From: Hevea brasiliensis
Lineage: Eukaryota > Streptophyta > Magnoliopsida > Malpighiales > Euphorbiaceae
DNA: 64,000 nucleotides
Assembly (NCBI RefSeq): GCF_030052815.1
Contig: NC_079510.1
Location: 870,288-934,287, forward strand
Reading direction: 5' to 3'
Under the pieces are notes generated by a model, which was not told the origin of the DNA, did no database searches, and saw only the letters and a program-made list of their open reading frames with translations. Shown here one piece after another: positions 35,401 through 47,100 of the stretch. Numbering within the stretch: the stretch's first letter is position 1; the number at the start of each line of letters is the position of its first letter. The position numbers and the translations under genes are program-made.

Positions 35401-36351
35401 CGATTATTGGGGTGAGTATGTCTTGTCGTGGTGTACAACACGGCATGTGTGGAAAAATTGTGTCCTGGCTTAAATTGTGATATTGATCGGCAACACTGTG
35501 TTATTAAGTATTTTGATCAAATTGTGTATGAATTGGCAATACGGTATTCTTAAACTATTTGATTAAATTGTGTTATTATGAATTTTGATAATTTGTGAAT
35601 TGGAGTTTAAATTCCTTATGACATTCATTGTCTTGAATTTAACTATGGTTTTAAGTATCCACTATTGATATGATTTATGAATTGTGAATTAAAATTGTAT
35701 TTGGTTAATGTTGTGCACCACTGAGACATTGTCTCAGCGATAGCTTTATTCTTTATCGCAGTAGAGACAGACAGGCGTGGACTAGGCCGCTAATACATCC
35801 AAATGAGGATTACAGTATAATGAGTATACCAATATTTTGCATTTTGTACTGTAATGTATGACACTGTATGTACATTTTGTTTTTGGTTTTGAGCAGTTGT
35901 AAATTCAAATTGTACCTTGAAGTTGTAAATTAATTATGAGTTATTTGACTTGTAAAAATTTGTATTATATTTCCTTATCTCAGACTTTGAAAAATTTCTA
36001 TGGAATTGAGTTGATAAATTGTTGTGTTGAGAAATGTATTGGAGTTGAGATTTGGAAAATTTTTGAAGTGCTTTTTACAGGTTTTCTGAAGAACTGTTTT
36101 GTCCAAAATACAAATGGCACCTTGCCAAAATTTTTACAGATATTCCAAATAAATCAAATGAGTTAGTTGTTTCACTTCAGTTCACCAAAGTCTTTAACAT
36201 CTGTAAATAGTGCTCACCACTGTAAAAGAAGTAAGAAAAGTTTTTAAAATCCCTTGTAGTGTATTTAATGGGTTATTAGTAGACGGAGTTGGTAATTCAT
36301 CAGGTATACTACGGGATCATGTCATGCCTTATAGAGGGGTAGGGTGTGACA
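32457..36351 (+). repeat. TE6 3' LTR
   Basis: 3,895 bp, same ends as the 5' LTR. Differences from the 5' copy are few but some are clustered short indels (around 32868-32882, 35298-35350, 35735-35815 and 36078-36180). The TCGTGGTGTACAACACGGCA block is at 35426-35445. Confidence 0.93.
35721..35737 (+). other. LTR hairpin, TE6 3' copy
   Basis: CTGAGAC-ATT-GTCTCAG, 7-bp perfect stem, after GTGCACCA and before CGATAGC. Confidence 0.65.
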
Positions 36352-37080
36352 TGCTGCCCACAATTTATCATTAGCATATATCATTAATAACTACATGTTC
36401 ACACACAAATTCATGCTATTAGGGGCTGCCAAACTTGGCAGTTTGCTCAATGCATCAAAGTTCCATTTCACACCCTTAATTCAAACACTACATGCATATA
36501 CTTAGATACAAACTTACTACAACTTTCATTTGAATTAATCACCTTCATTTCCATTCATTAGAAGTAAAAATAACTCAAGCTCAACAAAGGTTCATGGCTG
36601 CCCAAAAATGAAGCAACAACACAAATCTCCAATAATTATTTCAAACCATAATTTAAATTTCTCAATTTCAATCAATTCAAGTCCTATCACTTCCCATACA
36701 TATACCCATATCAAACATCATCTTTAAACTCATCTACATCATTTAAACACATCAAAATCCCATGAATTTCTTGGCTGCCGAAATGAAGTGCTCACAAAAT
36801 ATACATTAATTTATTCAATTTCTTCACAAATCAACTCACCCAAAGCTCAAAACAAGATCTAATGAAAGAAAATGGGGAGATTAAGCACTAACCTTAATTC
36901 AAGAACTTTCCAAGCTTGTGAAACTTCAAAAGTTTCCTTTCTTTTTGCTACCTATAGCTTTCCCATGATGTGAGGACCAATTTTAATGAAGGGAGTCTTG
37001 AGTTTTAAGTTGAAAATGATAAGTTTGGTGAGCTTGCATGGAAGTCATCCATGGAGGAAAGGAAGAGCTCCATTTCGGCA

Positions 37081-37087
37081 TTTTATA
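37081..37087 (-). promoter_or_regulatory. TE5 LTR TATA box (putative)
   Basis: Minus-strand TATAAAA about 700 bp into the LTR, followed by a purine-rich leader; aligned TE6 sequence has CATAAAC. Confidence 0.5.
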
Positions 37088-37781
37088 GAATTGGAGAAGA
37101 TGAAGTGAGTTAGTGGATTGTTCCTTGTCATCTTATGTGTTTTATATGCCCACTAACTTAGGTTTATTATTATTATAATTCAAAGTTTCAATCTTTGCAA
37201 ATTCATCCCCCACTTTTCCTTTGATTGCATTTCATATTTAATTTCATTTTTCATTAAATTTTCAAAATATAATACCACTTATTTTTCATGGACATTTAAG
37301 TCAAAAGTCAACTCTAGGTGTCAATTGACCAAAATGCCCCTCTTCGGGTCAAGTTCGGACTTTTTCGGTAACACCGATTTACTCCTTGTACCGCCGATTT
37401 CTTTAATTTTTTTATTTCTCGTTTATACTAACTTTCTAATTTTTCTTTGACATTTTCAATGTCAATTACACCTCAGTAAACCTTTAATTATGTCCCGAAA
37501 ATATTTCTCGGGGTTCCCCGCGTCCAGGGTTAGTCAACGATCCTCGCCGTAACTTCCCGGTGCGGTCATCCATCGCTACGGGTTTGGCTCGTTTAACTTA
37601 GTCACATTTTCTCTCTTTTATTTTTGTTTGATTTTTCTTGTATTTTCTTTTTATTTATTTCATCATTATATGTCTGTTCACTATCACCGAAGTGTAGTTC
37701 CAGACATCCTGACTTGCCTGGACTATTATTTGACTACTGGAGCAATAGAACGTACAAAACACGTATAGGGAGGATGTTACA

Positions 37782-38284
37782 TCTTCTACTCCCAATTGTT
37801 TGAGGATCTCCAAGCCGATGATTAATGCCTCATACTTAACTTGGTTATTGGTACATTAGAATTCTAGACTGAAGGAGAAAGTTGTCCTGGTGCCACCAGG
37901 TAACACAGTGATAGTCCCTACACTTGCTAAGGTTTTTGTATTAGAGTCGTCAAACCACAATGACCAGGGTACTTTTTATGTATTGCAGACCTTCAACCCT
38001 TGCTCCATTGAGTCAGTTGTCTCCAGACATGGGTGGTCAGCTAGAAAGTCTGTAAGTACTTACCCCTTCACAGATTTTTGGGGAAAAAAATCAAGGTAAG
38101 TTCTGATAAATCTAATAACCACTTCCTGATTCTTCCAATAATCAGTGGTATGGACAACATGTATTTCATTAAATCTGTTTGTGAAACTATATACACCCTA
38201 GAACCTATTAAATAATGTCTTAATTTTGTACAAGAAAAATACAATGCCAAGAAAAGCTTCTTAATTGGAGGTGTGTATGCAATT
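37782..38284 (-). pseudogene. TE4 RT connection and RNase H (broken)
   Basis: Minus strand, upstream part of the TE4 pol whose integrase lies at 21421-23197. From about 38260: IAYTPPIKKLFLALYF, KLRHYLIGSRVYIVSQ, and GRIRKWLLDLSE, the RNase H of the RT. Then a second RNase H-type domain with LWFDDSNT, a Gly/Pro-rich turn and CTNNQVKYEALIIGLEIL, which is typical of Tat-lineage elements that carry an extra archaeal-type RNase H. A stop sits in the CTNN motif region. The sequence ends abruptly at TE7 near 38284, so RT, protease and gag are lost. Confidence 0.8.
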
Positions 38285-38968
38285 TTTTGCATTACTTGCA
38301 TTTCATGCATTCTAGTTAATATTTGCATTTGTACTACCTTTTCATATCTTTACATACTTGTGTATTAAACTCCAAATTTTTTTTCAAAATTTCCCAAAAT
38401 TTGACTAATTTTTAATGCTTTCCTTAGAAAAAAAAACTAAAACTCAAATTAGCAAATAATTGTTCTATCATGAGATAATGGAATGGATGAACCGAATAAG
38501 CTAAAGCTTTGATGCATTGTTTATGAAAAATTTATCTTTTAAGAGGAGAAAAACTAACTAAACTAATTCATAATTATTAGTTTGTCACATTGAATTTGCA
38601 AAACCAGGAGATAATTCTTGAAATATGAACAAACTTAGATATGCCTCATCAATCCTAGAATAAATTTCTTTGATCTATCGAGGCGAAATCCTAGCATACA
38701 CTTAAGAAAGAGATAATTTAGGCATTCTTTGTTAATAACCTCATTAAAACCTTAGCCACCTTTAATTAAAATTATCCATTGTAGCCAATTTGAGCCTATA
38801 TTTCTACCCTTATATGATCTTCACTAACCCACAATATTAACCTATCCCTTAAGACAAACACTTATCCCAACCCTATAGGAAAAGTCAAATTGCAAAATGA
38901 AAAGCATATTAGGTACATAAAGGGATGAGGAACAAGTGAATAAAGTTAGGCACAAGTATGCTGATGAC

Positions 38969-39022
<54 letters not shown>

Positions 39023-39628
39023 AAAAGTGCATTTCTAAATTAGTAAAAAGAATGAGTTTGGGGGTAAGCACCAAAATAGGACAAAAGGCATAAACAAAAG
39101 CCAATTCAAATGCAAAAAGTCCCTGAAAGAGAAGCATACTTGGCCCCAAGAAACAAATTATAGAAAGCTCCTTCTCTCTTAATGCAAGATGTTTCTTCTC
39201 ATACTTTGTATTCCTTAAATCCTTTTTCATTAGCAGCCACAATTATCACCCTATAACCCCATTACAACCCTATAAAAGACTTTTTGATCTTTTGAAAATT
39301 GTATGCTACATTAGTGGAGATAAATAATTGAGGTATGTCTATAAGGTTAGGAACATAATCCATCCTATATACAATCATTCATGATAAAGGAATTTTAAGT
39401 TGGTGATTGTTTCTTGAATCTATCTTAGTGAGACAATTTCTTTATAACTTATTAATAGTTTTGCAATTAGAATTATTAGTTTGTACTTCATGAGAAAGAT
39501 GGATTTCTAGTAAGCAATCATTGACTCTTTTATGCCTTGAAGGAAAGGAATTGGAATTTGGTTGTTGAGAGTTCAATTGCGTGCAAATTGAGTTTTTAGT
39601 TGTCATTGTAAGAATGTAAAAAAAAAAC
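38285..39628 (+). other. TE7 3' spacer
   Basis: Non-coding; similar to TE2 9750-11040. It contains a PPT-like GAGTTTGGGGGT and an AG microsatellite where TE2 has a plain purine-rich stretch. Confidence 0.7.
38972..39019. repeat. (AG)n microsatellite
   Basis: About 23 uninterrupted AG units. Confidence 0.95.
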
Positions 39629-40330
39629 TGTCACACCTTACTTCTCTGTAAGATATAACATGATCCTGTAGTATACCTAATAAATTATCAAACTTCGCCT
39701 ACCGATAATCTATTAAATATACTACAAGAGATTCTAACAAAACAAATTCATTTTTAAGTTTAATGTGGTGGTAAAAGAATTATTTAAGTATTTTAAATTT
39801 AAGCATATGTCATAAAACTTATTTAGAAATAAATAGGCATTTTTAAAATTTTGAGCAAAATCCGTTTGGTTACGGCTGTAATTTTATTAAATCATAATTT
39901 TAAAACTTGTTAAATTCACTTATGGCAATTATATAACATAATTAAATAAATCATTATTCAAAAATTTTCTTTCTTTCATCCGCGAACCAAAAAGGATGAA
40001 GCTTTTACATTTACGATAGAAGAAACATTTTATTACAAATTGACATCCATTGAAATTAAGGAAATTGGTATTATAAAATTTACAAATGTTCAAACTCACA
40101 AGGAATAATATTACAACAATTTACATTTGATTAAAGTCCCAAAAATAATATTACAAAGTTTACAACTGCTCGAATGTAATTACATACATATAGCTACATA
40201 ATTACCTCAAAACCTAATGTATAAGAGTATAACTGTGATATACCCGAAAACAACTCCAACTCAGCTTCAAGTCACAGCTTCCAGTAGGTTCACTCAACTG
40301 CTCTATCTTTTCTTTCACCTGTAACTATTG

Positions 40331-40347
40331 CTGAGCGGTGAACTCAG
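40331..40347 (-). other. LTR hairpin, TE8 copy
   Basis: Minus strand CTGAG-TTCACCG-CTCAG, 5-bp stem, after GTGCACCA and before CAATAG. Confidence 0.55.
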
Positions 40348-42929
40348 TGGTGCACAACTAATAATTTAAAATTCAAAACAAAACATGATTTATCAAATCA
40401 TAGCAAAGGTTTGCATTATTCCCATTTTCCATTAGATAATGAAACCAATATCACAATTTTTTTTATCATTATAAATTATTTGTTTCAATCCCATTTTATA
40501 TACTAATTCGTCATAAAACATTTCCAGGAAATCATCATAACATTTTACAATCACTAACAAAACACTTATTTTTCAATCCCATGTTTATCAAATAATCACA
40601 TTTTAAGGGTGTTGCCAATAATTCACACAGTTAGATCCATGACACAAAATTTCCGATCAATGCCGTGTTGTACACCATGACAAAGCAAACTCTCCCCAAT
40701 AACTGAGGCTAAAGGGAGGCACCAAAGGCTAGCTAGCTAATGAGTACTCATCCGAATCAACCTCAAATGGCAAGTAAGGAGGGAAGCTCAACCCCACAAG
40801 TGGAGGAGATCACATCAAATATTATCTCACTAAGCAAGCTAATTAGGAACACAAATCACATTGCCATGTCAACTATGGTTTCAAAACATATTCAAAATAA
40901 TTTCCATTCCCAAAACGCATTTACAAATCAATAAATATATTTAATTATTGTAAATTCATGCACATGGTTGGCAACACATCAAGTTCGCAAAAGCACTTCA
41001 AAACACATTCAAATACTGGCCCATCCCCTTGCTACATTGAAATTAAGGGTCAGCATCCACCTTTCCATAATATAAAATCATTTCACAATTCAAAATCTTC
41101 AAAACAATGTAAATAATTATTAGATACACAAAAAAAAACATATTCAAATCATACAAATTCATTCAACAATTTAAAGTTCTCAATTGCAAAGAAAAAGCAC
41201 AATTAATTCATTCAATCTCAATACAAATTTAAAAACAACAGAAAAGCTAGTTGTGCACAAACCTTTCTATACTTCTCCTGACTTAGCTCAACTTTTTCCT
41301 TCTTTGGAAGGCTTCTTTTCTACTAAAAATATATAATTGAAGTGTCTCAATACTCATCCCAATCATCACTAATAACTAATCAAATAAATGCCTAATGAAT
41401 CTCTAAGTTAACTTTGCAAATTTCATTAAATTTTGGGTTCTGGACAAGTTAAAAGCCTTACTATAGAACCCAATTTTAACCTAATTCTAGTCCTTATTTG
41501 CTAAGGTGATCTCCATGAAAATTGTTCCTTTATGTGTTATCTTTAATTTCCAATTTGAATCACTCAATTTAAAGTTCTGTAGCTCAAGTTTTGATTAAAT
41601 TACTAAGTACTGCTCCAGGGTACTAACCACTGTCCTTGTCCAGTTTTCCAGATTTGTATCTTAACTTTGCCTTCTATATCTGAGTACCTTAAGCTCAGAA
41701 TTTGGATTAGGTCCCTAAAAAAATATTTTAGGCTTTTGTCTTAGGTTTCAAAATCATTTTGAATTACTTAAATTGGAGTTTTGTAGAGGAAGTTATGGCC
41801 TGATAACCATTCAGAGGTCACAAGACAATTTTGTTGAAGTGCAGAATTTCCAGATTTGGCATTCCTGACTTACCCCAACATCTCCCCTACTTTTCCCTAT
41901 GAACTGGGTTTAGGTCCAAACATTAAGTTTTTAGTCCTATGTCTTATGGTTATTTTGGCTTTAATTTGCATTTATATAGCTCCAATTATGGCCATTTTGC
42001 TAAAACTAGTCGGATACCTAATCCTTCACATTTTCCAAGTTCAGACCAAAATCAGAGCAGATTTGTTGGACTAATTTTATCTAGCAATTTGATTGGATTA
42101 AGGTCATAATTTGACTTCATAATCTTCATAAGAATTGTTTTCCTATGTCTCAAGTTTCCATTGGTTTAAGAATCACCTAATATGGGGTTTCCTAGAGTGA
42201 GTTATGCCTAATTGAATAAGTACTATTCATATGATCATTTTTTCCAGTCCAGAATTGTAATTCCGGATTCAAGCCTAAATTAGGGTTACTTATGATCATT
42301 TTTCTGGGTTAGGGTTTTTCATGAAAGTTTTAGCCCTATGTCTTATGTTTTATTTCCAATTAGTTTCACACCAATTAGAGTTGTGTAGCTCAACTTATGA
42401 GCATTTAAACCTACTGGACTTAAGTGTCCAGAATTCCAGCACAATGATCACACTTCCATATCATTAATTCTTTTTACCAACCAACACCATTTCTCATTCA
42501 TACACATTCAATTGACCATAATTCAACATTAAGAATATCAATTGCACTTCATATCACTAAAACCCTAATTCTCTAAAACCCTAATTTCAAAACTTCTCAA
42601 TCCATACAAATTTCAACATATAAATCATATCTACAACTTCATGCCACATCAAAATCATGTCTAATTGCATTAAAAACACCAAAACCCTATTTCTTTCAAG
42701 CTGGCCAGATTTCAAGCCCTCATTTCATGTATGATTTTATCACTTTCTCAAGTTATTCTTCCTTAATCTAACTCAAATTAAATGATTATAACATTAATTT
42801 AACTTGGAAGGATGCTTACCTCACTTGACCAATTTCCCAACTTCAAAATCTTCAAAATTTCCTTCAATCCTTACTTCCAATCTTCTTTTCATAATCAAAT
42901 ATTAAGCTTTTTTTCTAGTAGCTATGGAA

Positions 42930-42937
42930 TTTATAAA
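42930..42937 (-). promoter_or_regulatory. TE8 LTR TATA box (putative)
   Basis: TTTATAAA, about 750 bp into the LTR on the minus strand; the aligned place in TE12 reads TATAAATCAC at 58771-58780. Confidence 0.5.
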
Positions 42938-43751
42938 GGGAATTCAAGGATTTTAGAGCTTGGATGGCTTAACAATGGAGGAAGACAGAATAGAGAGGGG
43001 AGCTGGCCAAGCTAAAGGAGAAGATGATGATGTTTTTGATTTTTAATTCTCCTTTTGTCTTCTTATATGAATGGATAATTATCCATAAAAAAATAATTTA
43101 ATTTTAATTTTAATTGTTATTATTTTTATACAATTTATTTAATTCCTTCCATATCCCATTTAATTTTCTATACACATCTTCATAATTTTAATTCTATTTC
43201 AATATTTTAATATCACTCATTTTAGTGGACATTTAGGTGAAAAGACAACTCGTGAAGTGAATTAACTAAAATGTCCCTTATCGGGTTATTAGTCCATCTT
43301 TTTCCATAATACTCGATGAGTCCTTAGGTTGTGATTCACTTAATTATACTTATTCTCTTTTCCTTGCTTTGATTTTTAGGTTCCCAGTAATTTCTAAATA
43401 TTTCCTTCATTAAGGACTCTATAGGGTCCCACACGAATTTAGGGTAGCAATTGAACTTATAGTCGCTTCCCGTATAGGTCAATTATCATTGGGACCTAGG
43501 CTCATTTAACCTATTTGTGCTTCATTTCTCTTATTTTAATCCAACCTCATTTGATCTTTATTAATTTTATCCATGACTTCTCTTTGTAATTTAATTATGG
43601 TTCTCAACATTCTAGCTGTCCAAACAGACATCAGTCACTAGAACAGTAGAATGTACGGACTACTTAGTATGAGGGTGTTACAGAAACCCCCAATGTGTTT
43701 TTGAGTTTTAATTTGCTTGAGGTTAAGCAAAGATTTGAGTTTATGAGTATT

Positions 43752-45118
43752 TGATATACTTGTATTATATAGGTATTTTAAGGTATATTTTACTGCATTT
43801 TATGAGCATTTAGTTAGTTAATTACATTATTTCTTATTAGTTTCATTGCTTTTTAGGATTTTTAGTTATTTTGGTCTAATTTCATGATTTTTGTGTTTTA
43901 TCAGGTGAATTTATGCAATTACAAGGCTTAGAACGCATTCGAACAAGTTGGAAAGACAAAAGAAGCAAATTATACACTATGGAGAATTGCACAGGCCGAG
44001 CACTAGGTGCCCTAGCCTGTGTAATAGTCTGCCAAGAGAAATGCTAAGGAGAGCAAGTATGTAGGCCGTGTAAAGGGACTCGTGTAAAGGTTGCTAGCTC
44101 GTGTAACTTTCTGCCAACCAATTTTCGAAGGCTTTTTAAGAGCTCTAGAAGATTACATGACCTGCCCCATGTAATAAAGCACAGGTTATGTAAAATGTTC
44201 TAGCTTGACTCAAACTTAGTTTCTCATGACTCAAACAGACTTCTAAGGCCTCCAGGACTCCAAATAGAGGGTTTTTATGCCAGATATAAATGTAGGAAGT
44301 TAAGAACAATCTAAGGATCGCATTCTTTACATTTTGACTTAGTTTTTTCTATAAATTTGGAGAGATTTACACAAGATTCAAAGGAGAGATTCACAGCCAA
44401 AGTTCCACAAGTTCAAATATGTAAAGTCTCTACTTTATTTCTTCAAATGTTTTATCATTGTTATTTTATTTTTATGTTGATTGTTAAATTCACCATGAGT
44501 GAGTAGTTTTCTTAATTCTAGGATTAGGGATATAACACTTTCAATTCTATTATGGATTTACATTAATTTTATTTAATAAATTTGAAATCTTGTTCTTTGA
44601 TTCAATTTCTTATGATCTTAATGCATGCTATGTGTGGAGCTTCATTTAGTTATGATTCTAGATATTAATTAAAGAACTGAAAGGTGAAGATTAATCGAAG
44701 AGTGTAAAAGATCTTAATTAAGCTTGATCATCACGAAAGTAGGGTTCAGGTTAATTGAGATACACCTTGAGTGCCTTGAGAAAAGACTTAAGATAAATTA
44801 GGATTAATTTTCTTCAAGGGAACAATTTTCTAATTTATTGAATAAATGAGATTAGATATATAGTAAGTTGCAGTGTAAACCTCTAATTCTGGAATTACTC
44901 TCATTAATTGCTTTCTTTAGTCAATTCTGCTTTGCTTACCTTTACTTTATTGGTTTTAGTTATTTTAGTTTTAAAATTTATTATCATCACATTCGATAGT
45001 CTAGATAGTTAAAATTGCTATTTAGTTTAGTACTCACCTAGTTCCTCACGGGAACCATACTCATTCATCACTTTATTACTTGTTAATGATCTGTGTACTT
45101 GCGAGATTTTGCATAACA
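43752..45118 (+). repeat. TE7 3' LTR
   Basis: 1,367 bp, TGATATACTT to GCATAACA, similar to the TE2 LTR, including ACCATGAGTGAGTAG and CTTGCGAGATTTTGCATAACA-type end. It has degraded versions of the CCGTGTAA motifs at 43990-44200. It directly abuts TE9 coding sequence at 45119, as if TE7 had inserted into TE9. Confidence 0.82.
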
Positions 45119-45760
45119 GCAATGAGACAAACTTTTAAAGGTCCCTATTTAGGAAGAGGATTGGGTAAAGGATCCTCCACAACAGGCTCACAAGGGAGGG
45201 GTTCAACAGCACCAGTTCAAATTTTTACCATGACACAATAGAAAGCCACCACCTCCAATACTGAGGTGCCAAGTAATCTTTGCATAAGAAGTTTCAATGT
45301 GCATGCTTTGATTGATCTAGGTGCATCACACTCTTTTGTTAACCTTGATACATTCCTAAGATTAGGATTGATATTCTCAAGTTCAAAATGTATATTGCTT
45401 GCTAGTGGACCAAAGTGTGACTCTTTGGTGACAGAGATAATTTTTTATGCTTGTCTAGTAATGGTTGAGGACAGATATTTTCTAGCTGACCTAGTAGTTC
45501 TAGAATTGACATATTTTGATATCATTCTAAGGATCGATCGGCTCTCAGCCAATTATGCTATCCCGAATTATAAGGGTAAGGTAGTAAAGTTTAGATGACA
45601 AGATGGGTCAGTGGCAGTGTTCTAAGGAGATTAGGTGGCACTGGTAAAGGGTATGATCTCAGCCATGTAAGCCAGAAAAATGCTCTGAAAAGGGTATAGA
45701 GAGTTTATAGCACATGTTAAAAAGGTTGTACAAAACAGAAGTGGACCAAGATCAGTTCTT
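45119..45760 (+). pseudogene. TE9 gag end and protease (broken)
   Basis: It enters in the Gly/Ser-rich tail of gag (GPYLGRGLGKGSS). The protease follows in the open stretch 45266-45598: ALIDLGASHSFVNL has an intact catalytic Asp-x-Gly (about 45314), and FDIILRIDRLSANYAI corresponds to the FDVILGMDWLS segment, with both the Gly and Trp changed. Stops follow at 45596 and several times up to 45690. Gag proper was lost at the TE7 junction. Confidence 0.85.
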
Positions 45761-46610
45761 GTTTTAAGAGAATTTCCAGATATGTTTCCAAAGCAGCTAC
45801 TTAGGTTGCCACCTGAGAGGGTCATAGATTTTGAAATTGATCTAATGCTAGACATTTGATCCATATCTATTCCTCCTTACAGGATGGCTCCATATCCATT
45901 CATCAGACCAAGTACCTCTCCTTGGGGTGCTCTTGTGTTGTTTATGAAGAAAAAAAATGGATCTCTGAGGCTATGCATTTACTATAGGCAGTTGAATAAA
46001 ATAACTATAAAGAATAATTACCCATTTCCCTGTATTAATGACTTGTTTGATTAACTAGCTAGAGCTAGTTATTTTTCAAAGATAGATTTAAGGTCCAGAT
46101 ATCTCCAGTTAAGGATTAAGGATACAGACATATTGACGACTGCTTTTTGGACTAGATACGAGCATTATGAGTTTTTTGTGATGCTATTTGGATTAACCGA
46201 TGCCCCAGTTGCATTTATGGATCTCATGAATAGGATATTTAGGCCTTATTTGGATCACTTTGTGATTATCTTTATTGATGACATATTAGTGTATTCCAAA
46301 AGTCTCAAAGAATATGCGCAATATCTAAGAATGGTTCTATAGACTTTGAAGGAGCATCCGTTGTATGCCAAGTTCTCTAAGTGTGAGTTCTGGTTGAAAA
46401 GCATATCTTTCTTAGGACATGTAGTTTTAGAGAATGGAATTGAAATGGATCCCAATAAGGTTAAATCAGTGGTAAATTGGCTAAGGCTAACTTCAATGAT
46501 TGAGATCAAAAGTTTCCTAGATTTGGATAGCAATTATAGGAGATTTGTGTCTAATTTTTCCAAGATAACTGCTGCAATGACTAAATTAACTTAGAAGAGA
46601 AAAAAGTTTG
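45761..46610 (+). pseudogene. TE9 reverse transcriptase (broken)
   Basis: LREFPDMFPKQLLRLPPERVI opens the domain, then [10 protein letters not shown] with about 20 codons missing before [40 protein letters not shown], then after a stop [37 protein letters not shown] and the catalytic [10 protein letters not shown] at about 46269-46298. KFSKCEFWLKSISFLGHVV and YRRFVSNFSKI complete the thumb and connection. Frame is kept from 45266 to 46594 with at least six stops. It supplies the comparison for the part of TE1 missing at the TE2 junction. Confidence 0.9.
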
Positions 46611-47100
46611 AATGGATGATCTATGTGGAGAGAGCTTCCAGAAGCTTAAAAAGTCTCTGATTATAGCACCAGTGTTGGCTTTACCTATAGCAATGAAGAT
46701 TTCACCGTATGCTGCGATGCCTTTAGAGTGGGTTTGGGGTATGTTCTTATACAGAACAACAAATTAATAGCTTATGCTTCAGGGTAATTGAAGAAGCATG
46801 AAGCTAATTATTCCACTCATGATTTAGAGATGGTAACTATAGTCTTTGAGTGGAGACAATATTTATATGGGGCTAAATGTAAAATCTTCATAGACCACAA
46901 GAGTCTCCAATACATCTTCAGCCAGAAGGAGTTGAATCTCAAACAAAGGATATGGGTAGAACTGCTCAGTGATTATGATTATACCATCCAGTACTATCTG
47001 AGGAAAGCAAATGTTATTGCAGATGTCCTCAACCAGAAATCATTTGGCAGTTTGGCTTATATATTTGTAGAAAGGTAGCCTATCTTGAAGGAGTTACACT
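46611..47100 (+). pseudogene. TE9 RNase H (broken)
   Basis: Frames shift twice. The first motif reads VCCDAFRVGLGYVLIQ at about 46708, THDLEMVTIVFEWRQYLYGAKC at about 46816 and FIDHKSLQYIFSQ at about 46889, so the acidic residues are still visible. The end reads ADVLNQKS where ADALSRKS is usual. Confidence 0.85.

Larger units (their letters stand above)
26060..36351 (+). mobile_element. TE6: gag-only (TR-GAG-like) non-autonomous gypsy element
   Basis: A complete insertion of 10,292 bp with a perfect TGCTG duplication (26055-26059, 36352-36356) in the TE5 LTR. LTRs are 26060-29953 and 32457-36351, near-identical where I compared them. The interior is only 2.5 kb: tRNA-Met PBS, a broken Tekay-like gag with zinc knuckles, the first part of protease, about 1 kb I cannot identify, and a polypurine tract. 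RT, RNase H and integrase are absent, so movement would have needed proteins from a related element. Confidence 0.88.
23198..37781 (-). mobile_element. TE5: solo LTR in TE4, split by TE6
   Basis: The two parts (23198-26059 and 36357-37781) form one minus-strand LTR of about 4.3 kb. It starts (minus strand) TGTAACATCCTCCC at 37781 and ends GGTGAGGGGTGTTACA at 23198. A perfect TCTTC duplication (23193-23197, 37782-37786) flanks it, and the TE4 reading frame continues across if the LTR and one TCTTC are disregarded. No PBS or second LTR is seen, so it is a solo LTR left by LTR-LTR recombination. Its 3' end resembles the TE1/TE9 LTR family. Confidence 0.85.
39629..43682 (-). mobile_element. TE8: solo LTR in TE7
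   Basis: A 4,054-bp minus-strand LTR with plus-strand ends TGTCACACCTTAC and GAGGGTGTTACA. Flanks AAAAC (39624-39628) and GAAAC (43683-43687) are a 5-bp duplication with one change. It shares the GTACAACACGGCA block (40661-40680), hairpin, leader repeats (about 41420-42420, inverted) and a GTCCGTACATTCTACTGTTCTAG-type start with TE6, TE12 and TE9 families. No interior or second LTR. Confidence 0.85.
38285..45118 (+). mobile_element. TE7: Athila-like 3' remnant, split by TE8
   Basis: Only the 3' spacer (38285-39628 and 43683-43751) and a 3' LTR (43752-45118) remain. The spacer matches the TE2 spacer, for example GCCTCA, GAAATCCTAGCATA and CCTTAGCCACCT segments, with GAGTTTGGGGGT at about 39054. 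No gag, pol or extra ORF remains. The left end abuts TE4 without a recognisable terminus, so it is truncated. Confidence 0.8.

Noticed and set aside
42812..43015. Small plus-strand frame in TE8
   Set aside because: Antisense to the putative LTR promoter and not preserved in TE12.
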